A stretch of 7,554 nucleotides of DNA from the NCBI GenBank assembly GCA_040510575.1, contig JBEVIU010000007.1, forward strand, positions 1 to 7,554. The letters run 5' to 3'. Each line of letters opens with the position of its first letter. Positions within the stretch are counted from its first letter, which is position 1. Under the pieces are notes generated by a model. That model made no database searches and was not told the origin of the DNA. It saw only the letters and a list, made by a program, of their open reading frames with translations. Positions 1 to 6,359 of this stretch are shown piece after piece. The stretch is from DASUMF01 sp040510575 (GTDB lineage: Bacteria; Actinomycetota; Acidimicrobiia; IMCC26256; DASPTH01). The position numbers and the translations under genes are program-made.

Positions 1-2
1 CA

Positions 3-38
3 CACAACTTCGTCGCCGAGGGGATCGTCACCCACAAC
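3..38 (+). other. C-terminal splice region of an intein inside pcrA
   Basis: In the helicase frame the first visible codons read HNFVAEGIVTHN, followed by Ser. This matches intein C-terminal blocks F and G: the HNF-V-x-x-G-I/V-x-V/T-HN pattern, the penultimate His, the terminal Asn that cyclises, and a Ser/Thr/Cys as first C-extein residue. The flanking SIYKFRGAD is helicase motif III, normally preceded by GD-x-DQ, so the intein most likely sits between the motif III Gln and the Ser. It would be removed by protein splicing to give active helicase. Whether it carries a homing endonuclease cannot be seen, because the rest lies before position 1. Confidence 0.93.
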
Positions 39-1616
39 TCGATCTACAAATTCCGCGGGGCGGACTTCCGGAACCTGATGCGGTTCGAGGAGGAGTTCCC
101 CGACGCCACCGTGTTCGTGCTGGAGCAGAACTACCGGTCGAGCCAGCACATCCTCGACGCCGCCAACGCGGTGATCGCCAACAACGCGGCGCGCCGTCCG
201 AAGCACCTCTGGACCGAGCAGGTCGGCGGCGAGCTGATCACGCGCTACCACGCCGAAGACGAGCACGACGAGGCGTCGTTCGTGGTGAACGAGACGCTGC
301 GGCTCGTCGACACCGAGGGCGTTCGGCTCAGCGAGGTCGCCGTCTTCTACCGCACCAACGCGCAGAGCCGCGTGATCGAAGAACAACTGGTGCGCGCAGG
401 TGTCGCATACCGCGTCGTCGGTGGGGTGAAGTTCTACGACCGGCGCGAGGTGAAGGACATCCTCGCCTACCTCCGCGCGCTCGTGAACCCCGACGACGAG
501 GTGAGCTGGCGGCGCGTCGTCAACACGCCGAAGCGCGGCGTCGGCGACACGTCGGTGAACCGTGTCACCGCGTACGCGCAGGGCGCGCACCTCACATTCC
601 GCGACGCGCTCGCGCGCGCCGACGACGCCGGCGTGAACGGCAAGGCGTTGGGCGGCATCCGTGACCTGCTCGAGCTGTACACCGGCTTCGAGACCGCCGC
701 GAAGGAGGGTGTTGCGAACACCGTCGAGGTGATCCTCGAGCACACCGGCTACCTCGCGGAGCTGGAGGCCGAGCGGTCGATCGAGGCGCGCGGGCGCATC
801 GAGAACCTGCAGGAGCTCGTGGGTGTGTGTCGGGAGTTCGACGAGACGCTCGACGCGGGCGACGTGTCGGGGCTGCCGGGCATCGCCGGCATCGGCACCG
901 CGACCGAGACGGGCGAGGTCACGATCCCGTTCGGCCTCGCACGGGTGGAGGCCTTCCTCGAAGCGATCTCGCTCGTCACCGACATGGACACCGCCGAAGG
1001 CGCTGAGGGCGAGTACAGCGCCGTCACGCTCATGACGCTGCACTCGGCCAAGGGCCTCGAGTATCCGGTGGTGTTCCTCACCGGGATGGAAGACGGCGTG
1101 TTCCCGCACGTGCGGAGCCTCGGCGACCCCGACGAGCTCGAAGAGGAACGGCGCCTCTGCTACGTGGGGATCACGCGTGCACGCGAGCGGCTGTACCTCA
1201 CGCACGCGTGGAGCCGCATGCTGTTCGGAGCCACCGACTACTACCCACCGAGCCGGTTCCTCGCCGAGATCCCGGACGAGCTCATGCGCGCCCTCGGCGA
1301 GGAGCGCTCGAGCAGCCGTCGCGGTGGGAGCCCAGAGCGACACCGCGAGGCCGTCGCCACGGCTGCGATGGCGTCGGGGCGCGCCTACGGGAACGGCAAC
1401 CCGCCCCGCACTGCGGTCACCACCACCGGTGCACGCGGCGCCGAACGCGCCGGGCTGCGCATCGGCGACGATGTCACCCACGAGAAGTTCGGCGAAGGCG
1501 TGGTGCTGGAGCTGTTCGGCGACGGCGACAAGACCGAGGCGCTGGTGAACTTCCGCGGCGTCGGCGAGAAGCGTCTGCTCCTCGCCTGGGCCCCGCTCCA
1601 CAAGGTCGTCACCTAG
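3..1616 (+). CDS. pcrA: PcrA/UvrD-type superfamily 1 DNA helicase, 3' part, interrupted by an intein (5' end outside window)
   Basis: ATP-dependent 3'-5' DNA helicase of the UvrD/PcrA family, acting in nucleotide excision repair, recombination control and, through its C-terminal domain, at RNA polymerase. The reading frame is open from the window edge: codons 3-38 are the end of an intein and the helicase resumes at 39 with SIYKFRGAD (motif III). Motif IV (LEQNYRSS) follows at about 120-143, then the AVFYRTNAQSR segment at about 339-371, motif V (VTLMTLHSAKGLEYP) at 1023-1067 and motif VI (RRLCYVGITRARE) at 1149-1187. The last 50 residues (about 1464-1613; GDDVTHEKFGEG, VGEKRLLL) form the Tudor-like domain typical of PcrA and mycobacterial UvrD1. 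The linker before it is Arg/Ser/Gly-rich and looks disordered. Motifs I, Ia and II lie upstream of the window. The ATG at 78 is an internal Met, not the start. The stop codon overlaps that of the convergent next gene. Confidence 0.95.
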   Translation, partial: HNFVAEGIVTHNSIYKFRGADFRNLMRFEEEFPDATVFVLEQNYRSSQHILDAANAVIANNAARRPKHLWTEQVGGELITRYHAEDEHDEASFVVNETLRLVDTEGVRLSEVAVFYRTNAQSRVIEEQLVRAGVAYRVVGGVKFYDRREVKDILAYLRALVNPDDEVSWRRVVNTPKRGVGDTSVNRVTAYAQGAHLTFRDALARADDAGVNGKALGGIRDLLELYTGFETAAKEGVANTVEVILEHTGYLAELEAERSIEARGRIENLQELVGVCREFDETLDAGDVSGLPGIAGIGTATETGEVTIPFGLARVEAFLEAISLVTDMDTAEGAEGEYSAVTLMTLHSAKGLEYPVVFLTGMEDGVFPHVRSLGDPDELEEERRLCYVGITRARERLYLTHAWSRMLFGATDYYPPSRFLAEIPDELMRALGEERSSSRRGGSPERHREAVATAAMASGRAYGNGNPPRTAVTTTGARGAERAGLRIGDDVTHEKFGEGVVLELFGDGDKTEALVNFRGVGEKRLLLAWAPLHKVVT

Positions 1617-2068
1617 CTGGCGGGGGCAGGCTCCTTCTTGCGGAGGTCGACGAGCAGGATGTCGTTGCCGTCCTTGCGGGGGTCGACGATCGTCACGTAA
1701 CGGGCGAGATCCTCGCTGGTCTGGATGTCGCCGTGGCAGTCGACGAAGCTCTTTCCTTCGTCCTTGATCCGAATGTGACAGTCCTTCGTGCCCGGGAGCA
1801 CGTTCGAGAGGGCGACGAGCTGCCCACCTTCGAGAGCGAACATGATGCTCCGGTTGCCGCCGAACGGGTCGGGCACGTAGAACGGGCCGCCTTCCTTCAC
1901 CGAGCGCTTGATGTCCTTCGCCGCGCCGGCCTGGAACGGCTCGTACTTCGTCGGGCTCCCGCCCTGACCGGTGGCCAGCAACAGCACGAGCGCCACGAGC
2001 ACCCCGGCGACGACGACCAGCAGGGTGGCGAAGATCAGGATCCGCGTGTCGTCGCGCGACGGGGCCAT
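1613..2068 (-). CDS. Membrane-anchored protein resembling a Rieske domain without the iron-sulfur ligands
   Basis: A 151-residue protein of unassigned function. Residues 10-32 are one strongly hydrophobic helix after a short charged N-terminus, so the remainder probably faces outside. The outer domain contains GPFYVPDPFGG (61-71), LEGGQLVALS (79-88), DCHIRI (96-101) and FVDCHGD (108-114), ending in ILLVDLRKK. The order and spacing resemble a Rieske [2Fe-2S] domain: LVALS precedes box I and VDCHG sits where CPCHG of box II would be. In that alignment the box I Cys and His ligands are Leu and Gly and the first box II Cys is Val, while Cys97 and Cys111 match the two disulfide cysteines. The family call is my reading of motif shape. 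I chose the ATG at 2068 because the helix then lies at the N-terminus; an in-frame ATG at 2194 would add 42 polar residues that run into the repeat array. I see no good Shine-Dalgarno for either start. Confidence 0.72.
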   Translation of the reverse strand: MAPSRDDTRILIFATLLVVVAGVLVALVLLLATGQGGSPTKYEPFQAGAAKDIKRSVKEGGPFYVPDPFGGNRSIMFALEGGQLVALSNVLPGTKDCHIRIKDEGKSFVDCHGDIQTSEDLARYVTIVDPRKDGNDILLVDLRKKEPAPAS

Positions 2069-2134
2069 TGGCACTGGTGTATGGCCTCGTCGGCGAAAAA
2101 GTCCAGTCGGGCGGGCGAAATCGGCGGCCTCGGT

Positions 2135-2163
2135 TTGTGATGCGCTGGCGGATCGACCACCAT
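2135..2163 (+). promoter_or_regulatory. Possible sucC promoter
   Basis: TTGTGA (2135-2140) matches the -35 consensus at four of six positions and is followed after 17 bases by CACCAT (2158-2163), a weak -10. Transcription would start near 2170, just before the tandem repeats, giving a leader of about 70 bases. The -10 match is poor, so this is tentative. Confidence 0.22.
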
Positions 2164-2170
2164 TCCGTGG

Positions 2171-2219
2171 CCAGTCCGACATGCCAGTCGACATGCCAGT
2201 CGACGCGCCAGTCGCACAC
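2171..2219 (+). repeat. Four tandem 12-13 bp repeats upstream of sucC
   Basis: The consensus is CCAGTCGACATG. Unit 1 (2171-2183) has one extra C; unit 2 (2184-2195) matches exactly; unit 3 (2196-2207) ends GCG; unit 4 (2208-2219) is the most diverged (CCAGTCGCACAC). The array ends 19 bases before the sucC start, inside the divergent spacer. Units 2 and 3 each contain the palindrome GTCGAC. It could be an iterated binding site, part of the sucC 5' leader, or simple slippage repeats. Confidence 0.8.
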
Positions 2220-2225
2220 GACCAC

Positions 2226-2231
2226 GAGAGG
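2226..2231 (+). promoter_or_regulatory. Ribosome binding site fixing the sucC GTG start
   Basis: GAGAGG lies seven bases before the GTG at 2239. This, with the family-typical N-terminus starting at that GTG, favours it over the in-frame ATG at 2068. Confidence 0.65.
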
Positions 2232-2238
2232 CCAATCG

Positions 2239-3384
2239 GTGGATCTGTTCGAGTATCAGGGCAAGCAGCTGTTCGCGCGGTACGGGATCCCCGTGTCGCC
2301 GGGCGCGCCGGCCGACACGGTGACCGAAGCGGTGGAGGCAGCCGACCAGCTCGGCTACCCGGTCGTCGTGAAGGCGCAGGTGCAGGTGGGCGGTCGCGGC
2401 AAGGCCGGCGGCATCAAGCTCGCGGCTGATTCCGCCGAGGCCCGCACGCACGCGTCGGCCATCCTCGGGATGGACATCAAGGGCCACACCGTCGAGGTGA
2501 TCTGGATCGAGAAGGCGAGCGACATCGAGGCGGAGTACTACGCGTCGTTCACGCTCGACCGTGCGGCGAAGCTCCACCTCGGGATGCTCTCCGCCGAAGG
2601 TGGTGTCGAGATCGAGCAGGTCGCGGAGGTCAACCCCGACGCGATCGCGAAGATCCACGTCGATCCGGTCGACGGCCTGAGCGAGGCCCAGTGCCGCGCG
2701 TGGGTGGAGTCGGCGAACCTCGATCCGAGGGCAGTCGACGGCGCGGTCGACGTGCTGATGAAGCTCTACGAGGCGTACGTCGACGGCGACGCCGACCTGG
2801 TCGAGATCAACCCGTTGATCCTCACGCCGGATGGTCGTGTGCACGCGCTCGACGCGAAGGTCACGCTCGACGACAACGCGGTGTTCCGTCACCCCGACTA
2901 CGTCGAGTACGACGCCACGCAGGTGCGCGACGCTCGTGAGCAGTTCGCGCACCAGCGCGGCCTGCAGTACGTCGGACTCGACGGCTTCGTGGGCGTGATC
3001 GCCAACGGCGCGGGGCTCGCCATGAGCACCGTCGACATCGTGAACCAGGTCGGTGGCGAGCCGGCCAACTTCCTCGACATCGGTGGCGGCGCCAACGCGG
3101 ACGTGATGGCTGGCGCGCTCGAGGTGATCATCAGCGACGCCAACGTGCGCTCGATCTTCATCAACATCTTCGGCGGCATCACGAAGGGTGAAGAGGTGGC
3201 GAACGGGATCGTGCAGGCGCTCGAGCGCGTGAAGATCGATGCGCCGATCGTGATCCGCCTCGACGGTACCAACGCCGACGAGGGTCGCGCGATCCTCGAG
3301 CCGCACCTGTCGGACACGCTCCAGATGGAAACAACCATGATCGATGCGGCCAAGAAGGCCGTCGAGCTCGCAGGAAAGGCGTAG
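2239..3384 (+). CDS. sucC: Succinyl-CoA synthetase (succinate-CoA ligase) beta subunit
   Basis: Beta subunit of the cytoplasmic TCA-cycle enzyme that converts succinyl-CoA, nucleoside diphosphate and phosphate to succinate, CoA and NTP. At 381 residues it is close to the usual length (E. coli 388). The N-terminus DLFEYQGKQLFARYG is the standard start of the family. The ATP-grasp part contains VVVKAQVQVGGRGKAGG (42-58) for nucleotide binding and EINPL (189-193). Asn191 and Asp205 are spaced as the Mg-binding Asn199 and Asp213 of the E. coli enzyme. The C-terminal ligase domain carries NGAGLAMSTVDIV (256-268), GGEPANFLDIGGGA (272-285) and NIFGGI (309-314). ATP or GTP preference cannot be read with confidence. 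The GTG start is supported by GAGAGG seven bases upstream. The gene is two bases from sucD and surely in one operon with it. Confidence 0.97.
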   Translation: MDLFEYQGKQLFARYGIPVSPGAPADTVTEAVEAADQLGYPVVVKAQVQVGGRGKAGGIKLAADSAEARTHASAILGMDIKGHTVEVIWIEKASDIEAEYYASFTLDRAAKLHLGMLSAEGGVEIEQVAEVNPDAIAKIHVDPVDGLSEAQCRAWVESANLDPRAVDGAVDVLMKLYEAYVDGDADLVEINPLILTPDGRVHALDAKVTLDDNAVFRHPDYVEYDATQVRDAREQFAHQRGLQYVGLDGFVGVIANGAGLAMSTVDIVNQVGGEPANFLDIGGGANADVMAGALEVIISDANVRSIFINIFGGITKGEEVANGIVQALERVKIDAPIVIRLDGTNADEGRAILEPHLSDTLQMETTMIDAAKKAVELAGKA

Positions 3385-3386
3385 CA

Positions 3387-4271
3387 GTGGCGATCTTCGT
3401 CGACGAGAACACCAAGGTCGTCTATCAGGGCCTCACGGGTGGACAGGGCAGCTTCTACGGCCCGCTCAATCGTGACTACGGCACCCAGGTGGTCGCGGGC
3501 ACGAGCCCGAAGAAGGCCGGCACTGAGGTGTCGGGGATCCCGGTGTTCGCCAACGTGGCCGAGGCGATCGCCGCGACCGGCGCGACTGCGTCGTGCATCT
3601 TCATCCCGGCGCCGGGCGTGAAGGCCGCGGTGATGGAAGCGGCGGAAGCGGGCATCGAGTTCATCGTGTGCATCACCGAAGGTGTGCCCGCGCACGACGA
3701 AGCGTGGTTCTACAACTTGCTCAAGCGCGACTTCCCGTCGGTGCAGCTGCTCGGCCCGAACTGTCCGGGCATCATCAGCCCGGGCAAGGCGAACATCGGC
3801 ATCACCGCCGGTCACATCGCGAAGGCCGGCGGTCCGGTCGGCATCGTGAGCCGCTCCGGCACGCTCACGTACCAGGCGCTCTACGAGCTCAAGCAGAAGG
3901 ACATCGGGGTGACCACGTGCGTCGGCATCGGTGGCGACCCGGTGCCCGGCACCACGTTCATCGACTGCCTCGAGCGCTTCGAAGCCGACCCCGAGACCAC
4001 GGCGGTGATGATGATCGGTGAGATCGGTGGCTCGGCCGAGGAAGAGGCGGCGGAGTTCATCAAGACCAAGATGACCAAGCCGGTCGTCGCCTACGTGGCC
4101 GGTGTGACCGCTCCCCCCGGCAAGAAGATGGGCCACGCGGGCGCCATCGTGTCGGGCGGAAAGGGCACGGCCGACGCCAAGATGGACGCACTGCGTGACG
4201 CGGGCGCCGAGGTCGGCATGAACCCGACCGAGGCCGGGGAGCTCATGGCCGCGATCGTCGCCAAGCTGTAG
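3387..4271 (+). CDS. sucD: Succinyl-CoA synthetase (succinate-CoA ligase) alpha subunit
   Basis: Alpha subunit, which binds CoA and carries the phosphohistidine intermediate. At 294 residues it has normal family length. The N-terminal CoA-binding domain begins MAIFVDENTKVVYQGLTGGQG. GPNCPGII is at 123-130, SRSGTLTYQA at 155-164, GIGGDPVPGT at 180-189 and GEIGGSAEEEAA at 211-222. The active-site loop KKMGHAGAIVSGGKGTAD places the phosphorylated His at 250 (His246 in E. coli SucD). The start is a GTG two bases after the sucC stop; AGGAAAGG at 3372-3379, inside the end of sucC, is its ribosome binding site, so translation is probably coupled and the subunits made in equal amounts. Nothing is odd in the catalytic residues. 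Confidence 0.98.
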   Translation: MAIFVDENTKVVYQGLTGGQGSFYGPLNRDYGTQVVAGTSPKKAGTEVSGIPVFANVAEAIAATGATASCIFIPAPGVKAAVMEAAEAGIEFIVCITEGVPAHDEAWFYNLLKRDFPSVQLLGPNCPGIISPGKANIGITAGHIAKAGGPVGIVSRSGTLTYQALYELKQKDIGVTTCVGIGGDPVPGTTFIDCLERFEADPETTAVMMIGEIGGSAEEEAAEFIKTKMTKPVVAYVAGVTAPPGKKMGHAGAIVSGGKGTADAKMDALRDAGAEVGMNPTEAGELMAAIVAKL

Positions 4272-4283
4272 TCGGCCCGAGTG

Positions 4284-5336
4284 TCAGGCGGCGTCGGCCT
4301 GGAGCAGGCCGGGGTCTCTGGCGCTGGTGCCGCCCTCGGGCGCGGTCGGGGGTGGCAGAAGATCGTCGTTGCCGTCGTCGGGCTCGCCGAAGATCGGCGC
4401 GAGCAACCACGCCAATCCGCCGAGCACCACTGCGAACCCGAGCGCGATCGCGCCCACTCCCTCGGCTTCGTCGGGCGCGATGTCGACGAGGATCGCCACC
4501 AGGCCCCAGAACGCGGTGAGCACACCGAGCCAAGTGGTCCCGCGACGCTGATCGCCGGCCGCGCCGATGATGCCGATCGCGCAGCCGATGAGCACCGCGA
4601 CGATGCCCCCGGCGAGCACGCTCTCGTCGCCGGCCAACGACACGCCACCGAGGATCGCGCTGATCGACCCGACCACGAGAAAGGGCGTGGCCGTGCCGGC
4701 GAGGCGACGGTTGTCGGCGATCGCGCCGATGATCAGGAATGCGATCCCGATCACCATGATCGCGGCGCGCGTCGCGTCGACGTTGTCGCTGCCTGATGCT
4801 CCCGACAGAGCCCCGTTGGTGATCGGGCTGCTCGCGACGGTGGAACCGAACACGCCGCCCGCGTTGTTGCCCGCGACTTCGAACGCGACCCAGAACGTGA
4901 AGGTGACGAGCGAGCCCGCGAGCAGCACCGCCCGGCCGCGCGTCCACCCGAGGAGGTAGAGCGCGGCGTAGCTGAACAGGGTGAGGAGGAGCACGCCGCG
5001 GAACTCGCTGCGCCCGGCATCGTCGGTGGCGAGGGCGAACAGCCACAACAGCGGCACGGTGAGCACGAGCGCGGTGACCGCTGCGCTGCGCAGTGGCCCC
5101 GGGCCGCGCACGCCGATGGCGAACGCGGCGGCGATGAGCACGAGGCTCAGCACCACTCCTGGTACTTGCGGGTCGTCGTTGTCGATCGCGGCGACGAATG
5201 CGACCATCGCCACCACCGCGAAGCCGCCCGACGTGGCCCCGAGCACGTGCGCGAACCCGGGCCGTGGCCGCCGTTCGGCGCGCCAACCCAGGTAGCGCTC
5301 CTTGCGCGGCGCGATCGGTTGGCCTGTATCCGTCAT
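4284..5336 (-). CDS. Multi-pass integral membrane protein of unknown function (about ten helices)
   Basis: A 350-residue protein I cannot assign to a named family. A charged N-terminus (residues 1-25, rich in Arg) is followed by about ten hydrophobic segments at roughly 30-51, 58-76, 85-103, 112-129, 134-153, 190-206, 215-233, 239-259, 267-285 and 293-314. A Gly/Ser/Asn-rich stretch at 154-188 forms the longest loop. The C-terminus is an acidic, proline-containing tail. No transporter signature, catalytic motif or nucleotide-binding site is visible. GGAGG at 5345-5349 lies eight bases before the ATG and fixes the start. It is the last of three minus-strand genes, 31 bases after the 143-aa gene, and converges on sucD with a 12-base gap. 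In other actinobacteria a large membrane protein also sits just before purN, so positional equivalence is possible; homology is not shown. Confidence 0.88.
   Translation of the reverse strand: MTDTGQPIAPRKERYLGWRAERRPRPGFAHVLGATSGGFAVVAMVAFVAAIDNDDPQVPGVVLSLVLIAAAFAIGVRGPGPLRSAAVTALVLTVPLLWLFALATDDAGRSEFRGVLLLTLFSYAALYLLGWTRGRAVLLAGSLVTFTFWVAFEVAGNNAGGVFGSTVASSPITNGALSGASGSDNVDATRAAIMVIGIAFLIIGAIADNRRLAGTATPFLVVGSISAILGGVSLAGDESVLAGGIVAVLIGCAIGIIGAAGDQRRGTTWLGVLTAFWGLVAILVDIAPDEAEGVGAIALGFAVVLGGLAWLLAPIFGEPDDGNDDLLPPPTAPEGGTSARDPGLLQADAA
4295..4311. terminator. GC-rich hairpin between convergent sucD and the membrane gene
   Basis: CGGCCTG and CAGGCCG form a perfect 7-bp stem around a GAG loop, 23 bases after the sucD stop and inside the last codons of the opposing gene. 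There is no T-tract on either side. High-GC actinobacteria often end transcripts at hairpins without T-tracts, so it could stop sucCD transcription, but chance palindromes are common at this GC content. Confidence 0.33.
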
Positions 5337-5367
5337 TGCATCCCCCTCCGGCAGTGCCGGTGTCGGC

Positions 5368-5799
5368 TCAGTAGCTCGGGCCGGCGCTGCCGGCGCGTTC
5401 TTTCTGGAGCAGCACCGCGCCGATCAGCGACGCGACGCAGGCGATCAGGATGGCCCAGAAGCCGATGCCGAAGCTCGTGCCGAAGCCCCGGTCGTTCAGC
5501 AGGAACGCCACCGCGTACAGGGTCGCGAAGAAGCCGAGCACGAGATGGATCTGCTCCCAGGTGAAGCCGAGCGGACGGCTCGGCAGCGTCACGCGGGTGA
5601 ACTTCGCGAGGGCGATCTGCAACGCCATGATCATCACGAAGATGGCCATGAGCGCAGCGAGCGGGAAGAGCCCTGAGCTCCAGACGTTCGCGCCGGTGTC
5701 CCCGACCGTGTAGAAGTCGAAGAAGGAGAAGATCAGCGCGATGGCGCCCGACGCCAGGATCGTGATCTCCCCCGGCGTCGGGCTCGTGGAGCTCGCCAT
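5368..5799 (-). CDS. Small four-helix membrane protein, paralogue of the upstream gene
   Basis: 143 residues with predicted helices at about 12-29, 43-65, 81-101 and 108-131, and a short charged tail (LQKERAGSAGPSY). Function unknown. It shares its layout and several positions with the 161-aa product of the gene just upstream: SG-x-x-x-LIFSFF in helix 1, an LP pair before helix 3, LG-x-TW-x-QI at the start of helix 3, and four helices in the same order. I chose the ATG at 5799 because the paralogue begins at the equivalent point; the frame stays open upstream to 6234 but there runs antisense to the spacing of, and across, the neighbouring gene with low-complexity Arg-rich sequence. Its ribosome binding site is weak (GGGCGACGGA directly before ATG). 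It lies 29 bases after the 161-aa gene, in one likely operon. Confidence 0.88.
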   Translation of the reverse strand: MASSTSPTPGEITILASGAIALIFSFFDFYTVGDTGANVWSSGLFPLAALMAIFVMIMALQIALAKFTRVTLPSRPLGFTWEQIHLVLGFFATLYAVAFLLNDRGFGTSFGIGFWAILIACVASLIGAVLLQKERAGSAGPSY

Positions 5800-5815
5800 T
5801 CCGTCGCCCGGCTCT

Positions 5816-5827
5816 GCCTGGCCAGGC
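5816..5827. repeat. Perfect 12-bp palindrome between the two paralogous genes
   Basis: GCCTGGCCAGGC is its own reverse complement and falls within the 29-base gap between the stop of the 161-aa gene and the start of the 143-aa gene. It has no spacer, so as RNA it would make only a small hairpin. It could be a binding or processing site, or chance. Confidence 0.5.
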
Positions 5828-5828
5828 G

Positions 5829-6314
5829 TCAGGCTGCGGGAGGTGCCGGAGGCGTGCCGCCGGTCGACTTCTTCGGCAGCTCGTCGGCTTCCTTCACGTT
5901 GAGGAACGCCCCGACGACCAGACCGATCGACGCCGCGAAGCCGAGGAAGATCCCGATCTTGCGCTCCTTGTCGATCCCGGTCCCGCTGATGTCGACGCCG
6001 TTGGTCCCCGGGCCCGTGATGATCTTGATGAGGATGAAGATCGCCGCGACCGTCGCGATCCCGAGCGCGATCTGGTTCCAGGTGACCGAGCCGAGGGTCG
6101 GGAGGGCGACGCCCTGCATCTTCAGCACCACGAACACGACCAGGGCCACGCCGAGGATCACCGCGAGCCAGCAGAGCGTGAACGTCCAGGCGCTGCGTGA
6201 CTCCGAGAACCCGCCGATGCTGAAGCCGAGCCACGGGAAGAACGAGAAGATCAGCAGCAGGATGCCGCTGACGCCGATGACCTTGTCACCGGTGCTGAGC
6301 TTGCTGAGATCCAT
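5829..6314 (-). CDS. Small four-helix membrane protein of unknown function
   Basis: 161 residues. Predicted helices lie at about 12-32, 43-65, 80-99 and 119-139. The loop between helices 3 and 4 is Gly/Asp-rich (GPGTNGVDISGTGIDKERK), and the tail is Lys- then Pro/Ala-rich (STGGTPPAPPAA). The helix 1 motif LIFSFFPWLG and the helix 3 start LGSVTWNQI recur in the next gene, its paralogue. There is no catalytic or cofactor motif. A short four-helix core with a low-complexity tail recalls, in shape only, the actinobacterial membrane protein found between sucD and purN in mycobacteria (Rv0954, from memory). GGAGG at 6321-6325 lies six bases before the ATG and makes the start certain. It is the first gene of the minus-strand cluster, diverging from purN across 134 bases. 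Confidence 0.9.
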   Translation of the reverse strand: MDLSKLSTGDKVIGVSGILLLIFSFFPWLGFSIGGFSESRSAWTFTLCWLAVILGVALVVFVVLKMQGVALPTLGSVTWNQIALGIATVAAIFILIKIITGPGTNGVDISGTGIDKERKIGIFLGFAASIGLVVGAFLNVKEADELPKKSTGGTPPAPPAA

Positions 6315-6359
6315 GGGATGCCTCCGTAGGGCCGGGCATACCCGCCTGGCGTTCCGTGC

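Noticed and set aside
78..80. ATG at 78 as the start of the helicase gene
   Set aside because: The frame is open to the window edge and encodes helicase motif III and an intein end before this codon. It is an internal Met.
1208..2140. 310-codon plus-strand frame running from the pcrA end through the opposite gene
   Set aside because: Low-complexity Arg/His-rich sequence out of frame with pcrA and antisense to the Rieske-like gene.
2171..2219. CRISPR array
   Set aside because: The units are 12-13 bp with no spacers between them and no cas genes nearby.
2068..2238. N-terminal extension of sucC to the ATG at 2068
   Set aside because: The extra 57 residues translate the spacer repeats and have no counterpart in the family. 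GTG at 2239 has a ribosome binding site and the conserved N-terminus.
2035..3306. 423-codon open frame on the minus strand across sucC
   Set aside because: It is rich in Arg/His/Asp/Val in the way antisense frames of high-GC genes are, and lies over clearly genuine sucC.
2898..4136. 412-codon open frame on the minus strand across sucC and sucD
   Set aside because: Antisense to two well-conserved genes, with no recognisable domain.
4243..5286. 347-codon minus-strand frame overlapping the 350-aa membrane gene
   Set aside because: Extremely Arg-rich out-of-frame translation. The alternative frame gives clean hydrophobic helices and a strong ribosome binding site.
5800..6234. N-terminal extension of the 143-aa membrane protein to an ATG at 6234
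   Set aside because: The extension would overlap the 161-aa gene out of frame with compositionally poor sequence. The paralogue supports the ATG at 5799.
6331..6346. Hairpin around GGGCATACCC in the leader of the membrane cluster
   Set aside because: Only a 3-4 bp stem pairs, too little to support a structured element.
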